From an uncultured Sutterella sp. (GTDB taxonomy: Bacteria; Pseudomonadota; Gammaproteobacteria; Burkholderiales; Burkholderiaceae_F): DNA of 5,432 nucleotides. The notes under the pieces were generated by a model. It saw only the letters and a program-made list of their open reading frames with translations. It was not told where the DNA came from and did no database searches. The first letter of the stretch is position 1, and every line of letters starts with the position of its first letter. The position numbers and the translations under genes were made by a program. Positions 1-5,350 of the stretch are shown in pieces. The stretch spans positions 1 through 5,432 of the forward strand of contig CAAECY010000092.1 of the NCBI GenBank assembly GCA_900754475.1, in the 5' to 3' direction.

Positions 1-1
1 C

Positions 2-31
2 GGCTCGAACGCCCGCGCGCTCGAGCCGTAG
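2..31 (+). CDS. C-terminal end of an upstream gene (partial, tentative)
   Basis: Reading from base 2 gives GSNARALEP and then a TAG stop at 29-31. All nine sense codons in this frame end in G or C, matching the codon use of the real genes here; the other two plus frames do not show this. A strong terminator begins 12 bases after the stop, which is the expected arrangement for the end of a transcription unit. Nine residues are too few to identify the protein. An 8-bp inverted repeat (1-8 with 21-28) spans this tail and may only reflect codon use. Confidence 0.3.
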   Translation, partial: GSNARALEP

Positions 32-42
32 CCGAGGACTCC

Positions 43-75
43 AAGCCCCCGCTCGTCGGGGGCTTTTTCTTTTTT
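43..75 (+). terminator. Rho-independent terminator
   Basis: A perfect 8-bp stem (AAGCCCCC at 43-50 with GGGGGCTT at 58-65) closes a 7-base loop. It is followed by a T-rich run (TTTTTCTTTTTT, 64-75). This is a textbook intrinsic terminator on the plus strand. It probably ends the gene whose tail lies at the left edge and insulates it from the phosphatase gene starting 31 bases later. Confidence 0.9.
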
Positions 76-106
76 CGTACGTACCGCTCACGCCCCCTCA
101 CCGACC

Positions 107-778
107 ATGATTTCGACGCTCATCTTCGACCTTGACGGAACGCTCGTCGACACGGCACCCGACCTGGCGCTCGCCGCCAATCTCATTCGCACCGCCCGAG
201 GGTTGGAGCCCCTCCCCGAGGCCGAACTGCGCCCCTTTGCGACGCGCGGCGCGACGGGACTTTTGGGCGCCGCCCTCGGCGTCGAGCCGACGGACCCCGA
301 TTTTCCCGCCCTGCGCGAAGAGTTTTTGAAGAACTACGCGGCGAATTTCACCGTCAAGTCGCGCCCCTTCCCGGGCATTCCCGCGCTCTTGGAGGCCCTG
401 CGCCAAGGGGGCGCGACGCTTGCCGTCGCCACCAACAAGCAGGCCGTGTTCGCGTCGGCGATCCTGAGGGATCTGGCGCTTGCCCCCTACTTCGAATCGA
501 TCCTCTCGAGCGACTCGCCGGGCTGCGCCATGAAGCCCCGGCCCGACACGATTCTGCGTACGCTCGAAGCCTTGGGCGCCGACCCCGCGACGACGATCTA
601 CGTCGGGGACGACCCCGTGGATCTCGAAGCCTCCCGCCGCGCGGGCGTGCGCGCGGCGCTCGTCGACTGGGGCTATGCGCGCATCGACCTCCATGCGCTC
701 GACGCGGACATCGTCGTTTCGCGCCCCGAAGAGCTCCTTCGGTACCTCCTCTCGGAAGGGTTCGGGCCGGCCCGCTGA
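107..778 (+). CDS. gph: HAD-family phosphatase, phosphoglycolate phosphatase type
   Basis: This 223-residue cytoplasmic protein has all four HAD motifs. Motif I is FDLDGTLVDT, with nucleophile Asp8 and general acid/base Asp10. Motif II is the VATNK segment at residues 107-111. Motif III is Lys143 in MKPRPD. Motif IV is VGDDPVD, with Mg-binding Asp168, Asp169 and Asp172. Residues about 15-85 form the small helical C1 cap seen in Gph, and the length fits that family (about 220-250). Gph hydrolyses 2-phosphoglycolate, formed for example during DNA repair, to glycolate and phosphate. Related HAD-IA enzymes act on other phosphate esters, so the substrate is inferred. The ATG at 107 sits eight codons before the catalytic Asp, and no other start is plausible. 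No clear Shine-Dalgarno sequence or promoter is visible in the 31 bases after the preceding terminator. The gene converges on the U32 gene. Confidence 0.88.
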   Translation: MISTLIFDLDGTLVDTAPDLALAANLIRTARGLEPLPEAELRPFATRGATGLLGAALGVEPTDPDFPALREEFLKNYAANFTVKSRPFPGIPALLEALRQGGATLAVATNKQAVFASAILRDLALAPYFESILSSDSPGCAMKPRPDTILRTLEALGADPATTIYVGDDPVDLEASRRAGVRAALVDWGYARIDLHALDADIVVSRPEELLRYLLSEGFGPAR

Positions 779-795
779 AAAGCCCCGAGCTTTTC
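777..795. terminator. Short hairpin between convergent genes, probable bidirectional terminator
   Basis: GAAAAGC (777-783) and GCTTTTC (789-795) form a perfect 7-bp inverted repeat with a 5-base loop. The arms begin inside the stop codon of the phosphatase gene and end three bases before the stop of the convergent U32 gene. The symmetrical A-run/T-run gives a short U-run in the RNA from either strand. The stem is weaker than that of the terminator at 43-75, so efficiency is uncertain. Confidence 0.5.
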
Positions 796-798
796 GGC

Positions 799-2052
799 TC
801 AGCGCTCGACGGGAACGAGCTTGTAGAGCTGGTCCCCGGGGCGAATGCGCTCGGGCACGGGGAACGTGATCGAGTCGCCCTTGCGGGCGGACTCGGCGGG
901 ACGTTCGTCGACGTAGAGGCTCTCGAGCGTCCAGACGACCGCGCCCGTCGTCGGCCCCGTCACGAGGAGTTTTTCGCCCGGGCGCACGTCGCCCGCGAAG
1001 AGTTCCGCATGGCCGATGCCGTTGCGGGCGAAGTAGTTGCAGACGCGCCCGAGCGCCGTCTTCTTTTCGGTGGCCTTCGAGCCGTAGCCGCTCGCCCATT
1101 CGCCCGCGGTTTCGCCGAGGTAGTGTCCGGTCCAGAAGCCCCGGTTGAAGACCGTCGCAAGGCGCGCGTTCCAGTCGGCGAGGCGCTCTTTGTTCCAATC
1201 CCCCGCGAGCACGCTCTCCAACGCTTCGCGGTAGCAGCGCACCGTTTCCAAGACGTACTCGGGCGAACGGGCGCGCCCTTCGATCTTGAAAATCGAAACG
1301 CCCGCCCGAACGAGGCGCGGCATGAGTTCGATCGTCTTGAGGTCCTTGGGCGACATGACGTAGCCGTTGTCGATTTCGAGTTCCGTTCCGCGAACCTCGT
1401 CTTTGATGACGTAGGTGCGGCGGCAGTTCTGAAGGCACGCGCCCCGATTCGCGCTTTGGCCCCGCGTGTGTAGGCTCAGGTAGCACTTGCCGCTTACGGC
1501 CATGCAGAGCGCCCCGTGCACGAAGAGTTCGATCCGAACGGGGCGGCCCGAGGGCCCCACGACACCCTCGCGGCGAATGCCTTCGGCAATCGCCGCCGTT
1601 TGTTCGAGCGTGAGTTCGCGCGCGAGCACCATCACGTCCGCAAACTGCGCGTAGAACTTCACCGCGTCGAGGTTCGAGACGTTCACCTGGGTCGAGAGGT
1701 GCACGGTCAACCCGCGCGCCCGCGCGCGCATCATGACGGCCGCATCGGACGCGATGACGGCGTCGACCCGGGCGGCTTTCGCCGCGTCGAGAACGCACTC
1801 GAGTTCGCCCAAGTCCTCGTCGTAAATCACCGTATTGACCGTCAGATAAAGCCGCACGCCCGCCGTGTGAGCGCGCTCGACAAGCTCGGCGAGATCCTCC
1901 TTCCCGAAGGCCGATGCGGCAAGCGAGCGCATGTTGAGCGCCCCGACCCCGAGATAGACGGCATCCGCCCCCGCGGCGAGCGCGGCGGCAAAGGATTCCC
2001 GCGAACCGGCGGGCGCGAGGATTTCGAAGTCGGCGGGGGAAAGCGAAGTCAC
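799..2052 (-). CDS. U32 family protein (peptidase U32/TrhP-YegQ-like, probable RNA hydroxylation factor)
   Basis: The 417-residue product opens with a TIM-barrel start, ILAPAGSRES (11-20), then AVYLGVGALNMR. The complete U32 signature lies at 175-193 (ELFVHGALCMAVSGKCYLS). It is followed by GQSANRGACLQNCRRTY and FKIEGRARSPEYV. Cys183, Cys190, Cys206 and Cys210 are in the positions expected for an iron-sulfur cluster. Residues about 345-417 look like the beta-barrel Peptidase_U32_C domain. Family members were first called collagenase-like proteases, but E. coli TrhP (YegQ) and RlhA act in tRNA and 23S rRNA hydroxylation, and UbiU/UbiV in O2-independent ubiquinone synthesis. The length fits the TrhP-like group better than UbiU/V (about 300-330) or RlhA (about 650). 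RNA hydroxylation is therefore the best inference, but the substrate is unproven. The start is a GTG (CAC at 2050-2052) just before the first conserved segment. No Shine-Dalgarno sequence is visible upstream. The gene follows the tmRNA in the same direction. Confidence 0.9.
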   Translation of the reverse strand: MTSLSPADFEILAPAGSRESFAAALAAGADAVYLGVGALNMRSLAASAFGKEDLAELVERAHTAGVRLYLTVNTVIYDEDLGELECVLDAAKAARVDAVIASDAAVMMRARARGLTVHLSTQVNVSNLDAVKFYAQFADVMVLARELTLEQTAAIAEGIRREGVVGPSGRPVRIELFVHGALCMAVSGKCYLSLHTRGQSANRGACLQNCRRTYVIKDEVRGTELEIDNGYVMSPKDLKTIELMPRLVRAGVSIFKIEGRARSPEYVLETVRCYREALESVLAGDWNKERLADWNARLATVFNRGFWTGHYLGETAGEWASGYGSKATEKKTALGRVCNYFARNGIGHAELFAGDVRPGEKLLVTGPTTGAVVWTLESLYVDERPAESARKGDSITFPVPERIRPGDQLYKLVPVER

Positions 2053-2091
2053 GGCAGTACGAAGGACGAGAAATGGAAAAACGGAAAGCGC

Positions 2092-2131
2092 AAAAACACA
2101 AAACCCGCGAACGGGCGTGCCGTCGCGGGCT
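2092..2131 (-). terminator. Intrinsic terminator of the tmRNA gene
   Basis: On the minus strand CCCGCG (2124-2129) pairs with CGCGGG (2104-2109). An inner CGG/CCG pairing (2120-2122 with 2112-2114) extends the stem around a short loop, leaving a small internal bulge. The U-tract TTTTGTGTTTTT (2092-2103) follows. The structure starts about 12 bases past the tmRNA 3' end and finishes about 40 bases before the U32 start codon. Any U32 transcript must therefore come from readthrough or from a promoter hidden in or near this hairpin. Confidence 0.8.
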
Positions 2132-2142
2132 TTGCTGAAATC

Positions 2143-2504
2143 TGGTGGAGGCGGCGGGAGTTGAACCCGCGTCCGGAAACCTTTTTCCGATGGTTCTACA
2201 TGCGTAGCCGAATGATTTGAGTCTCGCTCACCGCCCTGCCAATCGGCGGGCCGACGGTAAGCCAGCCGTCAATTGATCTCGAACCCGCGTCGACGACGCC
2301 CGAGGATTCCAGCCTCTGTAATCGATGCTGCCGTCGGTTGCCCGACCTGACCCAGAGGCGAATCAGTGCAGCATCTCGCCATTAGGCGGCGAGAGCGTAA
2401 CGCTTAGAGTTGGCGTTTGTTTGTTTGCAGCGGATTTACGAGGTGACTGCACCTCGGCATGCCCCATACGGCGTCCGCGTCCCCGTCGAAGCCAAGGCGC
2501 CCCC
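2143..2504 (-). ncRNA. ssrA: Transfer-messenger RNA (tmRNA, SsrA), one-piece form
   Basis: With SmpB, tmRNA rescues stalled ribosomes: it enters the empty A site as an alanyl-tRNA mimic, then its reading frame tags the nascent protein for proteolysis. On the minus strand the 5' end GGGGGCG (2504-2498) pairs over 7 bp with the 3' CGCCTCC, and the RNA ends in an encoded ACCA (2146-2143). The D-loop-like GGCTTCGACG follows the 5' acceptor strand. The T arm has a 5-bp stem (2154-2158 with 2166-2170) and loop TTCAACT. A hairpin ahead of the tag (GAGGTG/CACCTC, 2440-2455) fits pseudoknot 1. The tag frame ends in YALAA and TAA. The 362-base length is normal for one-piece tmRNA. The ends are set by the acceptor stem, so boundaries should be exact to a base or two. 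Confidence 0.96.
2382..2414 (-). other. tmRNA tag-peptide reading frame (ANSKRYALAA)
   Basis: Read on the minus strand from 2414: GCC AAC TCT AAG CGT TAC GCT CTC GCC GCC TAA, giving ANSKRYALAA and stop. The frame is fixed by the C-terminal YALAA, the degron recognised by ClpXP/ClpAP in proteobacteria, and by the Ala-Asn beginning. The resume codon is GCC, just after an A-rich stretch (AAACAAACAAAC). The middle SKR is basic, where family tags often carry acidic residues (for example ANDE or ANDD). Confidence 0.9.
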
Positions 2505-2519
2505 GTATGTTGGAGGGGA

Positions 2520-2572
2520 ATTATAGCCCGAACGACCGGACGGCGTTCGATCGGGCGATACGTTTGTTTGCA
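2520..2572 (-). promoter_or_regulatory. ssrA promoter (TATAAT box with an A-rich upstream element)
   Basis: A perfect TATAAT lies on the minus strand at 2525-2520, 15 bases before the mature tmRNA 5' end. Transcription would start about 7-8 bases after the box, leaving a short leader for RNase P to remove, as expected for tmRNA. No good TTGACA box is seen at 16-18 bases spacing (the region reads GAACGC or similar). An A-rich stretch TGCAAACAAAC (2572-2562) lies roughly 50-60 bases upstream of the likely start, where an UP element would act. The box is convincing; the upstream element is inference. Confidence 0.65.
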
Positions 2573-2614
2573 CATTCGGAGGGGCCGCCGCGGGGTATCG
2601 TGGACCGAACCCCA

Positions 2615-2643
2615 TAGGAAAGCGCGGGAGGACCGACGATAAT
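2615..2643 (+). promoter_or_regulatory. Possible promoter for the DUF748 gene
   Basis: GATAAT (2638-2643) matches the -10 consensus at five of six positions. The sequence 17 bases upstream (TAGGAA, 2615-2620) matches the -35 at only three. It lies in the 226-base region between the divergent tmRNA and DUF748 genes, about 90 bases before the start codon, so a promoter is needed near here. The region also holds a GC palindrome (2673-2688) but no supported gene. Confidence 0.3.
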
Positions 2644-2672
2644 GACCTTAATGCGAAACTCTTCGCTCGAAG

Positions 2673-2688
2673 CGGGCCGCGCGGCCCG
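2673..2688. repeat. 16-bp perfect palindrome in the DUF748 leader
   Basis: CGGGCCGCGCGGCCCG is its own reverse complement. It directly follows another small hairpin, CTTCG-ct-CGAAG (2661-2672). It lies about 43 bases before the DUF748 start codon, between the putative promoter and the ribosome binding site. It could be an operator, an RNA stem in the leader, or a chance product of high GC. There is no T-run after it, so it is not an intrinsic terminator. Confidence 0.45.
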
Positions 2689-2719
2689 AGCCGCGCTCCG
2701 CAACGACCGAACAACCAAA

Positions 2720-2724
2720 AAGGA
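2720..2724 (+). promoter_or_regulatory. Ribosome binding site of the DUF748 gene
   Basis: AAGGA precedes the ATG at 2731 by six bases, good Shine-Dalgarno spacing. This decides for 2731 over the out-of-frame ATG at 2724, which overlaps the site itself. It is the only clear Shine-Dalgarno sequence in the window. Confidence 0.75.
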
Positions 2725-2730
2725 TGAGCA

Positions 2731-5274
2731 ATGGGCAAGGGTTTGACTTTTACCGCCGTCGCCGTGGCCGTCGGCGCGGCGCTTTACGCGGGTCTCGGCT
2801 ACGTCGCCGTGCCTCAGGGGGCGCGTTACGCACTGGAAAAAATCGCCGCCGAAAAACTCCAACGCCCCGTGACCGTGGGCGAGGTGTCGTTCAGCCCCTG
2901 GTCGTGGACGTTCGAACTTTCGGACCTGACGGTCGGAAGCCGCACCGGGAAGCACCACCTTCTCAAACTCGGGCACCTGCGCGTCGACGCGAGCAGCCGC
3001 TCGCTGCTTGAGCTCGCCCCGGTGCTCGACGCGGTCGAAGTGTCGGGCCTCGACGTCTTCGCGGCTCTGGACGAAGAAAAGTTCGAAGAGCTCGCCGCAC
3101 AAACGGGCGGGGACGCGGCACCCGCCGAAACGCCGCCCGCCGAAGCGAGTTCGGGCGTTCCCGCGTTTGCGATCTACAACATTCGCCTCTCCGACAGCCG
3201 GATCCGCGTGACGGATGCCTCGAAGGGGATCGACGAGTCGATCACGGACCTGCACGTCGAGCTTCCCTTCGTGAGCACCCTCTCGAGCGCCCGCGAGAGC
3301 CTCCTGACGCCCGTCGTCAACTTCAACCTGAACGGCACGCCCGTGGCGGCGACGGGCCGCACGAAGCCCTTCGGGTCGTCTTTGGAAACCGAACTCGCGC
3401 TCGACGTGAAGAATCTCGACGCGGCGCGCTTCGCGCGCATCGCGCCCGCCCTCAATTCGCCCGAACTGCGTCTGGCGAGCGCGAACCTCACCGCGCACGC
3501 CTCGGTGCTCTTCCGGAACCCCACCGGGGGCGAGCCCGCGAAGATCATTCTCTCGGGCGAAGCCGCACTCACCGACGTGAAGGCCGAAACCACCGTCGGG
3601 AAGAAACGCGCGCAGCTGGCCGCTCTCAAGAAAGCTTCGATTGCGATTCGCGAAGTGAACCTCGTCGAACAGCGCGCGGCCGTCTCGAACGTTCGCGTCG
3701 AAGGCCTTACGGCCGCGCTCGATCGATCGAACCCGCTTCTGGCTCCCAAGACGAACGCCGCTCCTGCGGCTTCCGCCTCAACGACGAACGCCGCCGCGAG
3801 CGCGTCGGAACCCTCCGCCTGGACGTGGTCGCTCGACTCCGCGGAGCTCGTCGACGCCAACCTCCGTTGGACCGACGGCACGGTGTCGCCCGCGGCGAAG
3901 GTCACGGTCGCGAACCTCAAGGCCGACCTCAAGAATCTCTCGTCGAACGGGAAAGACCCCGCGGCCTTCTCGCTTTCGGCCGACACGCTCCGGGGGTCGC
4001 TCGCCCTCAACGGCACGGTGCGCCTTGCACCCCTGGAAGTCACCGTCAAAGCCAAGGGGCAAAAGCTCGCCCTCACGGACGCTGCGGGTTACGTGCGCGA
4101 CGCGCTCGGGGTCGACCTGGCCGCCACGACGGCCTTCGACGTCGAAGGGGCGATGCGTCCCGATGCGACGACCGCCCGCGGCACGGTGTCCGTTTCGGGC
4201 ATCTCCCTCAAGAAGGGGAAAGAGACGCTCGCTTCGGTCAACTCCGCTTCGGTCGAATTGAAGGATCTGCAGCTTGAAAAACGCACGGCCGCCGTGGAGC
4301 GCGTCGTGGTGGACGGCGCCTCGGTGACGGCCGTCATGCGTAAGACCGGGCTCAATCTCGCGCAGATCGGCGCGACGGGGGGCGCGGAAAGCGGCACGAC
4401 CGAAGGCGCCGCGGCGGCGGAAAAGCCGTCCGAGACCCCTTCCGCCCCCTGGACCTGGACCGTGGGCGAAGCCGCCCTCAAGCGCTCGAAGCTCGCCTTC
4501 CGCGACGAAACCGTGAAGCCCGTCGCCTCGGCGCAGTTGTCGGACCTCAACGTCACGCTAAAGAACCTCTCGTCGGCCTCGGGCGCGAAGTCGCTCGTCG
4601 ACGTCTCGGCGGTTCTCGGCGGGGGCACCTTCAATGCGGGCGGCCAGTTCACGCTCTCGCCCCTGTCGGCTGCGGTTGACGTCAAGGCCGACAAGGTGGG
4701 ACTCAAGTCCTTCTCGAACCTCATAACCGCCTACGCGGGCGTGGGCGCAAAGAGCGGCGAATTCCGCACCGCGGGCGCTCTCGGCATCTCGTCGCCCGAA
4801 GGGTCCGAAAAGCCCGTCGTCACCTGGAAGGGCGATGCGTCGCTTTCGAACTTCAACATGACGAACGCCGCCGGCAAAGGCATCATGAGCTGGACGAAGG
4901 CGACGCTTGCGGGCATGGACATTGCGACCACCGATCCGATCAAGATCGTCATTGCCAAAGCGTCCGTCGAGCAGCCGGGCGAAAAGCAGACGAAGGCCGT
5001 GCGAGAGCTCTCGGGCCTTGCGTCCGCCATCGCGGCGCTTCGCGGCAACGACAAGACCGCCGAGCGCATCGACAAGGTGAACGAGGCGCTCACGGGGACG
5101 ATCGAGCTCGAAAACATCCGCTACGAAAACGGACGCTTCTCGGCCGAGGGGATCGGCAACGGCGCGCTCGGCGCGGCGCTTCTCGAGAAACTCTCGGATT
5201 CGATCGGCAGCCACCTTGCGAAGACGGAAACGGCAACGAAGACCGAAACCGACGCCGCCAAGACGAACCGCTGA
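2731..5274 (+). CDS. DUF748/AsmA-like inner-membrane-anchored periplasmic protein
   Basis: The 847-residue protein starts with a single hydrophobic segment (about 5-27), fitting an N-terminal membrane anchor or uncleaved signal, with the rest in the periplasm. Residues about 30-330 match the DUF748 pattern. Visible hallmarks are ALEKIAAEKLQRPVTVGEVSF, LELAPVLDAVEVSGLDV, FAIYNIRLSDSRIRV, a LPFVSTLSS segment and GRTKPFGSSLETELALDVKNLD. DUF748 belongs to the AsmA-like superfamily, whose large members (TamB, YhdP, YdbH) form beta-groove bridges carrying phospholipids between the membranes. A similar envelope role here is inferred. A module beginning near residues 146, 364 and 574 is repeated, with Ala/Ser/Thr-rich linkers (335-362, 547-572) before the last two copies. 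The protein is shorter than many DUF748 proteins (about 1000 residues or more) and ends in a charged, low-complexity tail. It has its own Shine-Dalgarno sequence and appears monocistronic, with a group II intron end downstream. Confidence 0.88.
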   Translation: MGKGLTFTAVAVAVGAALYAGLGYVAVPQGARYALEKIAAEKLQRPVTVGEVSFSPWSWTFELSDLTVGSRTGKHHLLKLGHLRVDASSRSLLELAPVLDAVEVSGLDVFAALDEEKFEELAAQTGGDAAPAETPPAEASSGVPAFAIYNIRLSDSRIRVTDASKGIDESITDLHVELPFVSTLSSARESLLTPVVNFNLNGTPVAATGRTKPFGSSLETELALDVKNLDAARFARIAPALNSPELRLASANLTAHASVLFRNPTGGEPAKIILSGEAALTDVKAETTVGKKRAQLAALKKASIAIREVNLVEQRAAVSNVRVEGLTAALDRSNPLLAPKTNAAPAASASTTNAAASASEPSAWTWSLDSAELVDANLRWTDGTVSPAAKVTVANLKADLKNLSSNGKDPAAFSLSADTLRGSLALNGTVRLAPLEVTVKAKGQKLALTDAAGYVRDALGVDLAATTAFDVEGAMRPDATTARGTVSVSGISLKKGKETLASVNSASVELKDLQLEKRTAAVERVVVDGASVTAVMRKTGLNLAQIGATGGAESGTTEGAAAAEKPSETPSAPWTWTVGEAALKRSKLAFRDETVKPVASAQLSDLNVTLKNLSSASGAKSLVDVSAVLGGGTFNAGGQFTLSPLSAAVDVKADKVGLKSFSNLITAYAGVGAKSGEFRTAGALGISSPEGSEKPVVTWKGDASLSNFNMTNAAGKGIMSWTKATLAGMDIATTDPIKIVIAKASVEQPGEKQTKAVRELSGLASAIAALRGNDKTAERIDKVNEALTGTIELENIRYENGRFSAEGIGNGALGAALLEKLSDSIGSHLAKTETATKTETDAAKTNR
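3166..4575 (+). repeat. Three diverged copies of a ~42-residue module within the DUF748 protein
   Basis: The copies are at residues 146-186 (nt 3166-3288), 364-405 (3820-3945) and 574-615 (4450-4575), spaced 218 and 210 residues. They open FAIYNIRLSDSRIRV, WTWSLDSAELVDANLRW and WTWTVGEAALKRSKLAF. They close with VSTLSS, LKNLSS and LKNLSS. A second element also recurs: LVEQRAAVSNVRVEGL (about 311-326) and LEKRTAAVERVVVDGA (about 515-530). The repetition is mostly at protein level, with only short DNA identity such as the AA(T/C)CTCTCGTCG stretch, so the duplication is old. Confidence 0.7.
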
Positions 5275-5299
5275 TCGACGCGACGCGTGCGGTCGGAGC

Positions 5300-5350
5300 T
5301 TTGCGTTCCGGCCGCCCGTCGAAAGGGCTTCGCGAAATGCGGAACGCAAA
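5300..5350. repeat. 11-bp inverted repeat next to the intron 3' end
   Basis: TTTGCGTTCCG (5300-5310) is the exact reverse complement of CGGAACGCAAA (5340-5350). The 29-base loop contains a smaller GCCC/GGGC hairpin (5314-5317 with 5325-5328). It starts 25 bases after the DUF748 stop and may once have ended that transcript, but no T-run follows the stem on either strand. Its right arm touches the predicted 3' end of the group II intron. Bases 5275-5299 hold nothing I recognise. Confidence 0.65.

Noticed and set aside
98..2101. A 667-codon minus-strand open frame across the phosphatase and U32 genes
   Set aside because: Its translation is Arg-rich and low in recognisable motifs, and it overlaps two genes with full family signatures. 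It is a high-GC shadow frame.
1009..2220. Plus-strand open frames opposite the U32 gene and running into the tmRNA
   Set aside because: They are antisense shadows of the U32 coding frame with His/Arg-rich composition; the second also enters the tmRNA 3' end.
2148..2235. A separate tRNA suggested by GTTCAACTCCCGC and a CCA end
   Set aside because: There is no anticodon arm at tRNA spacing. The matching acceptor strand lies about 350 bases away at 2498-2504, so this is the 3' half of the tRNA-like domain of tmRNA.
2325..2738. Short open frames on both strands across the tmRNA and its promoter
   Set aside because: They overlap the structural RNA. One minus frame reads KQTPTLSVTL through the tag region, but the true tag is in another frame (ANSKRYALAA).
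2521..3498. A 325-codon minus-strand frame over the start of the DUF748 gene
   Set aside because: It is antisense to the conserved DUF748 N-terminal region and has no ribosome binding site or recognisable domain.
3760..3810. Ala/Ser/Thr-rich, low-complexity stretch as a possible frameshift or assembly error
   Set aside because: The frame continues without interruption into the conserved WTW module, and a similar linker precedes the next copy. It is an interdomain linker.
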